From Trogon surrucura (lineage: Eukaryota; Chordata; Aves; Trogoniformes; Trogonidae), in contig CM036658.1 of NCBI GenBank assembly GCA_020746105.1, positions 12,880,689 to 12,944,688 on the forward strand: 64,000 bases of DNA, written 5' to 3'. The stretch's first letter is position 1; each line of letters begins with the position of its first letter. The translations under genes and the position numbers were made by a program. The notes under the pieces were generated by a model. The model did no database searches. It worked only from the letters and a program-made list of their open reading frames with translations, and was not told the DNA's origin. Shown here one piece after another: positions 60,201 through 64,000 of this stretch.

Positions 60201-63200
60201 GCAAAGCATTTTTTTTTCCTCTCCCACATCTCGTTTCTTTTAAGAAAAAGTGTGTAAAACAGCCAGAGGCAAGAAATTATGCATTCCTGTTTCCACTCAG
60301 CAATTGCATAATTACTAAGGATTTGCTGGAGATGCATATGTATGCGCACACAGATCCCTTTCTGTATTTGGCTGTATGTAGATGTACCCTACCTGAAGGA
60401 TCCATTTGTTGGAAAATTAGTCATCCATCAGAACTGTAGGTGTAAAGGAAATGAATAACTTGGATAGAACTAGTATTTACCTCTTGCTTCCCCCGAGAAG
60501 CCAAATTGAAAAAAACCAAACAAAACAAACCCTCTGCAAAGCCACTAAAAAGTATCTGTTTTCCTCAAAGGAGTGGGAATTAGTTCTTTTTTCTTCCTGT
60601 TAAAATCTAATCTTATTTAGATGAGAGGATGGTTGCCTTTTTCTTCTTGAAATTATTTCGATTGTTAAAAATCCGCAGTTATGTGTTTAGGTGCTTGGCT
60701 ATATTGAAATAAGTTTACTGTTCATTTGAATCTGACTAGGTTTTTACTCTGTGTCAGTAAAACTGCCTTGAAAGGTCACGATGATTATCTGCTAGGTAAG
60801 TGAGACATATAATGGCCTTTTCATTTCACTTCTTTTGCGCAGGAATTAGTTGTGAGGGATTATATGATAAATATGTAAGACAGACCTTTTCATAGGCTTA
60901 AGAGCTTTCCTCTCTGTGCAATTCTATCTCCCCAAAGAATTAAAAAAAACACCCAACCAACCAAAAAAAAAAGCCCTAAAACCCCCAGCCTCTATGTATA
61001 CTTTAATGGCATATTAATTGTTTAAAATATCTGTCTAGGTATTTTCAGTGAGAGTAGATACTGCTGAAATAATTTTGTCTTCAAATATGCAAATGAGTAA
61101 GGTAGTTCTAAGTGCATCTTGAATTTCATATTTTGTGTGTCTGAGGGATTTATTATTACGATGGTAGTAGGTGTGTGACATAAATCTCTTCCTTCATACA
61201 AACACAGGGCTATGTAAATGTGTGCATATTTGCTCACAAAATTAAGATGCTGATAAGGAGACATTTTGAAATGGTTGAATATCCCTATTTGAAATTGATT
61301 TTTTTTTAAAAAAAAAAGGAAAAAATCTTGCATCTTCCCTGAAATGGGCCTCCTATGTGCATAAATTGATTGTGCATCAAATGGTGTATGCTGATATTCA
61401 GGAATTCCACTGAGGTTTTTAAGAACCTTTTTTCCCCCCTTGCTTCAGCACTACAGCCACCAGGGGAAAGAGTAACCATTATTCAGAAGCTGTCTTCAGT
61501 TCTCTAATTTAATTGTTGGCTTTTATGAGAGTTCAGTTCCTGTCCCTGCATGTCTGCCTCTTTTCTTCATAGCTATGCCTTCATCTTCTGGAATAGGATG
61601 CAGATTTATTACATGTCGGTTGCTTTGGAAGAAGTTGTTTCTCAGCACATTATGAAGTGATGCTTTGGATGAGATGAAGCATCTGATGGCCTTTGCACTC
61701 ACTGGTTTTTGCTTAGTGTTTTCTGAGAAGGGTCGTACATGTTGAAGATAATGTGCTGCAGTGTGAAGGATGGTGCTGAAGTAGGCCCAGGAGTGTGTCC
61801 AGGGGTAGGAGCAAGGGCAGCAGAAAGTCCCTTGATGAGGAACAGTTAATGTTTGTCTGTGGAAGGTGAATGGAGTCAGCTATGCTAATTTCTGTGCAGT
61901 AAATGGGCTTTGGGAGTAAAAGGTGTTAATGTGACCCTGTCATTACACAGTACTTGGTGTTGAAGGGAGCTCTGAGGTTCCCACAGAGAGATCTTGGCCT
62001 GTGTATTTCCATGGCAACTGCCATCACTTAACACATTCGTAACCTTTTATTAAGGATATGAAAAAGGAGGGGGGGGAACCCTTTCGAACGTTACAAATGT
62101 AAAGCTTTAACTGGATTCTTCGTTTTAACAATATCCCTTATTTACATTCTTTGGAGTGTGGAGGTTTTGTAAGGAACACAGCTGTCCTCTTCCCATTTGG
62201 TAGACTTCGAGATGACATTTTGGGGCAAATGTGATGTTCTGGAGGTCGCTATCTGACTTTGATCATAGCTGCACTGACATCACTTCACCAGTTTAGTTGC
62301 TATTTATTTATATTAATGTATTTTGTACCAAAATTATACTCCAAGTCTGTTATGCAAGGAGATGTGTGTCACTAATAAAAGGGTTTCAAGAAAAAAACCC
62401 CACTAATTCTCTGTTGAATAAACCTCATTTTAAAGAGGAAGAATGTGAAATAGACCCTAATTATAGTCTCTTAAGCAGTGTAGTGGCAGATACACAAAAG
62501 CCTTGTGCTAGTGGGGAGAGCAAGCTGTTCCTGCAGAAACTGAGGATTGCTGTTGGCTTGCAAACTGTGTGCAAGGGCATGGTTATGCTTGGTACATCTT
62601 CCCATTTCTCGCTCCTCTACCCTACCTGAGTTTTCTTGAAAGTATTCTGCTTCATGCTGTGGTGGCCAGGTAGCAGTGCTGTGAAACAAATTATCTCTGT
62701 TCAGGTCAGTTATTTTCATGTCTGATGCTCAGGTGCAGCACATTGTGCTCCTTGAGAGTTTCTTACTACTGGAAGGAAATGGAATTTTGGAATCAAATTG
62801 GCAAGATCCATTGTATGCATTTTTTTTTTCCCCCCTCCCACTTGCTAGTATTTTTGAATCAGCCTTGGGGGAAATGGAGATGGAGGAAATACTGAATTTA
62901 CTAGTGGATTTCATGGTTACACCACTAAGTTGAGCTGTATGTCAGGACTAGTGCGGTGGGGGCTCTGAAGTGGGATGAAATAAAGCTGTATTTCTTTCAT
63001 ACCTTTACTTTGGCCAGCTGGAATTTGGTTTTGCTTTGGACTGATCAGTACTGATTGTAGGAGACTGCAGAAGTGGCTGTCCATGCCCTAGCTCAGTAAG
63101 AAAACTTCGCAAATGTAAAGGGCTGTTTTGCTAGGACTGCATGCTGAATTTCTCCAGTGTTTCACTACTACTTCTCTTCTTTCAGGAAGAAGAGATGCAT

Positions 63201-64000
63201 TGATACTGCTAAGCCTGATGGCTGGTGATTGGTAGTTTAAATGGACAGGGCTGGCTACGGTTGCCAGAACAGAGCGTTTTACTGCTGCAGATGTATTGTT
63301 CCATCTGAATTTCGAAGGCTGAGCACACTGTATGGTTATTAGTAGCCTCATGTGCTGCTTCTGCTGGGACTGTGAAGGGCCCTTGGTGCTGCTGTTGTAT
63401 AAACCCTTAACATTCCTTGAGAAAGTTTTTTGGTACTAAAAGATCCAGTTGGTTACTCTGGAAAGTTAATCATGACTGTGCAAACGTGACTGGAAAGTTT
63501 GTGATACTGGGATATTTATGAGAATGTGTATTTATAAAAGAGAAAGAAAATAAAAAGAAAGCTTGGAGGAAGAAGTAAACAGCATCATGAAATACCTTTT
63601 ATTTTCCATCCAGGCTAGCTATGATTATTGATGCTGTTAATTAATCCTTGCAATTTTGGGTTTGAGAGTGATTTTCAGTAGCTGTTGTGATATGAGTAAG
63701 TTCTTCTAACTAATCTATGAAATAAAAGAGCTGTTGCCTGCTTGAGATCCGAATATGCTTTTGAAAAGCAGCAACATACAGAGGTTGTCCTGATGTCAGG
63801 ACTGAATGTATGTCAAATGGAGCTCTTGGCATAGTTACAGCATTTCCCACCATTTTCATGAATCAGAAAAATGAGGTTTGGGATTAGTTGGTTTTTTTTA
63901 GTAGTCAGAAGATGAAGCTTTATTTGGCAACTTCTGTTTTCAGTTCGAGTTAAACAACTGCATTTTAGGACTGAAGCAATCATTGAATCAGGTTGTCTTA
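54291..64000 (+). other. SEMA4D: Probable first intron of SEMA4D (no coding exon seen)
   Basis: From the end of the CpG island to the window edge there is AT-rich sequence without a recognisable coding exon, CpG island or CR1 copy. It contains a T16 run (55215-55230), T-rich runs near 57669 and 58931, a short TATATA stretch near 58821, and A-run-plus-CCCC motifs at 60089-60110 and about 62391-62402. If the island at 52.7-54.3 kb is the SEMA4D promoter, this is its first intron. Otherwise it is intergenic. Confidence 0.4.
55215..55230. repeat. Poly-T tract (T16)
   Basis: Sixteen T residues after GTTTTTTGTTGTGG. Low-complexity sequence with no further structure seen. Confidence 0.85.

Noticed and set aside
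1-64000. CRISPR arrays, operons, tRNA or rRNA genes, retroviral genes
   Set aside because: None seen. The sequence is vertebrate nuclear DNA and contains no spaced direct-repeat arrays, recognisable retroviral protein segments or structural RNA genes that I could identify.

Overview
This window reads as nuclear DNA of a bird. The evidence is several 5'-truncated CR1 LINE copies carrying the avian-style 3' octamer (ATTCTATGA/TCACAGAAT) and CR1 reverse-transcriptase fragments, together with a compact four-exon vertebrate gene and large AT-rich stretches with no gene. From general knowledge of avian synteny the locus would lie on the Z chromosome, but nothing in the sequence proves that. No bacterial genes, CRISPR arrays, recognisable endogenous retroviruses, tRNAs or rRNAs were seen.

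The one protein-coding gene supported base by base is GADD45G (growth arrest and DNA-damage-inducible 45 gamma). It is on the minus strand: CDS exons 9464-9412, 9264-9163, 9047-8834 and 8451-8341, 159 codons plus stop, every intron GT-AG. A TATA box, a CCAAT box, an octamer, an E-box and a GC-box lie upstream, and a 3'UTR runs to an AATAAA at 7793-7788. The 147-bp first intron holds a run of 26 G residues on the coding strand.

Right of GADD45G lies about 43 kb without a recognisable gene. It contains seven CR1 fragments, one ancient MIR-like relic, A-rich and G-rich homopolymers, a small orphan CpG-rich block at about 22.45-23.11 kb (with an ATF/CREB-type site) and a tiny one at about 37.44-37.60 kb. 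Long gene-free flanks are typical of developmentally regulated genes such as GADD45G, so distal enhancers or lncRNA promoters are plausible there, but this is inference.

At about 52.7-54.3 kb is a strong CpG island with GC-boxes, a CGG repeat and several good plus-strand splice donors. In mammals the neighbour divergent from GADD45G is SEMA4D. Order and orientation here fit this island being the SEMA4D promoter with its non-coding first exon(s), and the last ~10 kb being SEMA4D intron 1. No SEMA4D coding exon is visible, so this rests on position.

No unmistakably new biological system was found. The most useful leads are the G26 tract in the tiny GADD45G intron, the two orphan CpG islands, the CpG island with possible alternative TATA-driven start next to GADD45G, and the ancient SINE relic.
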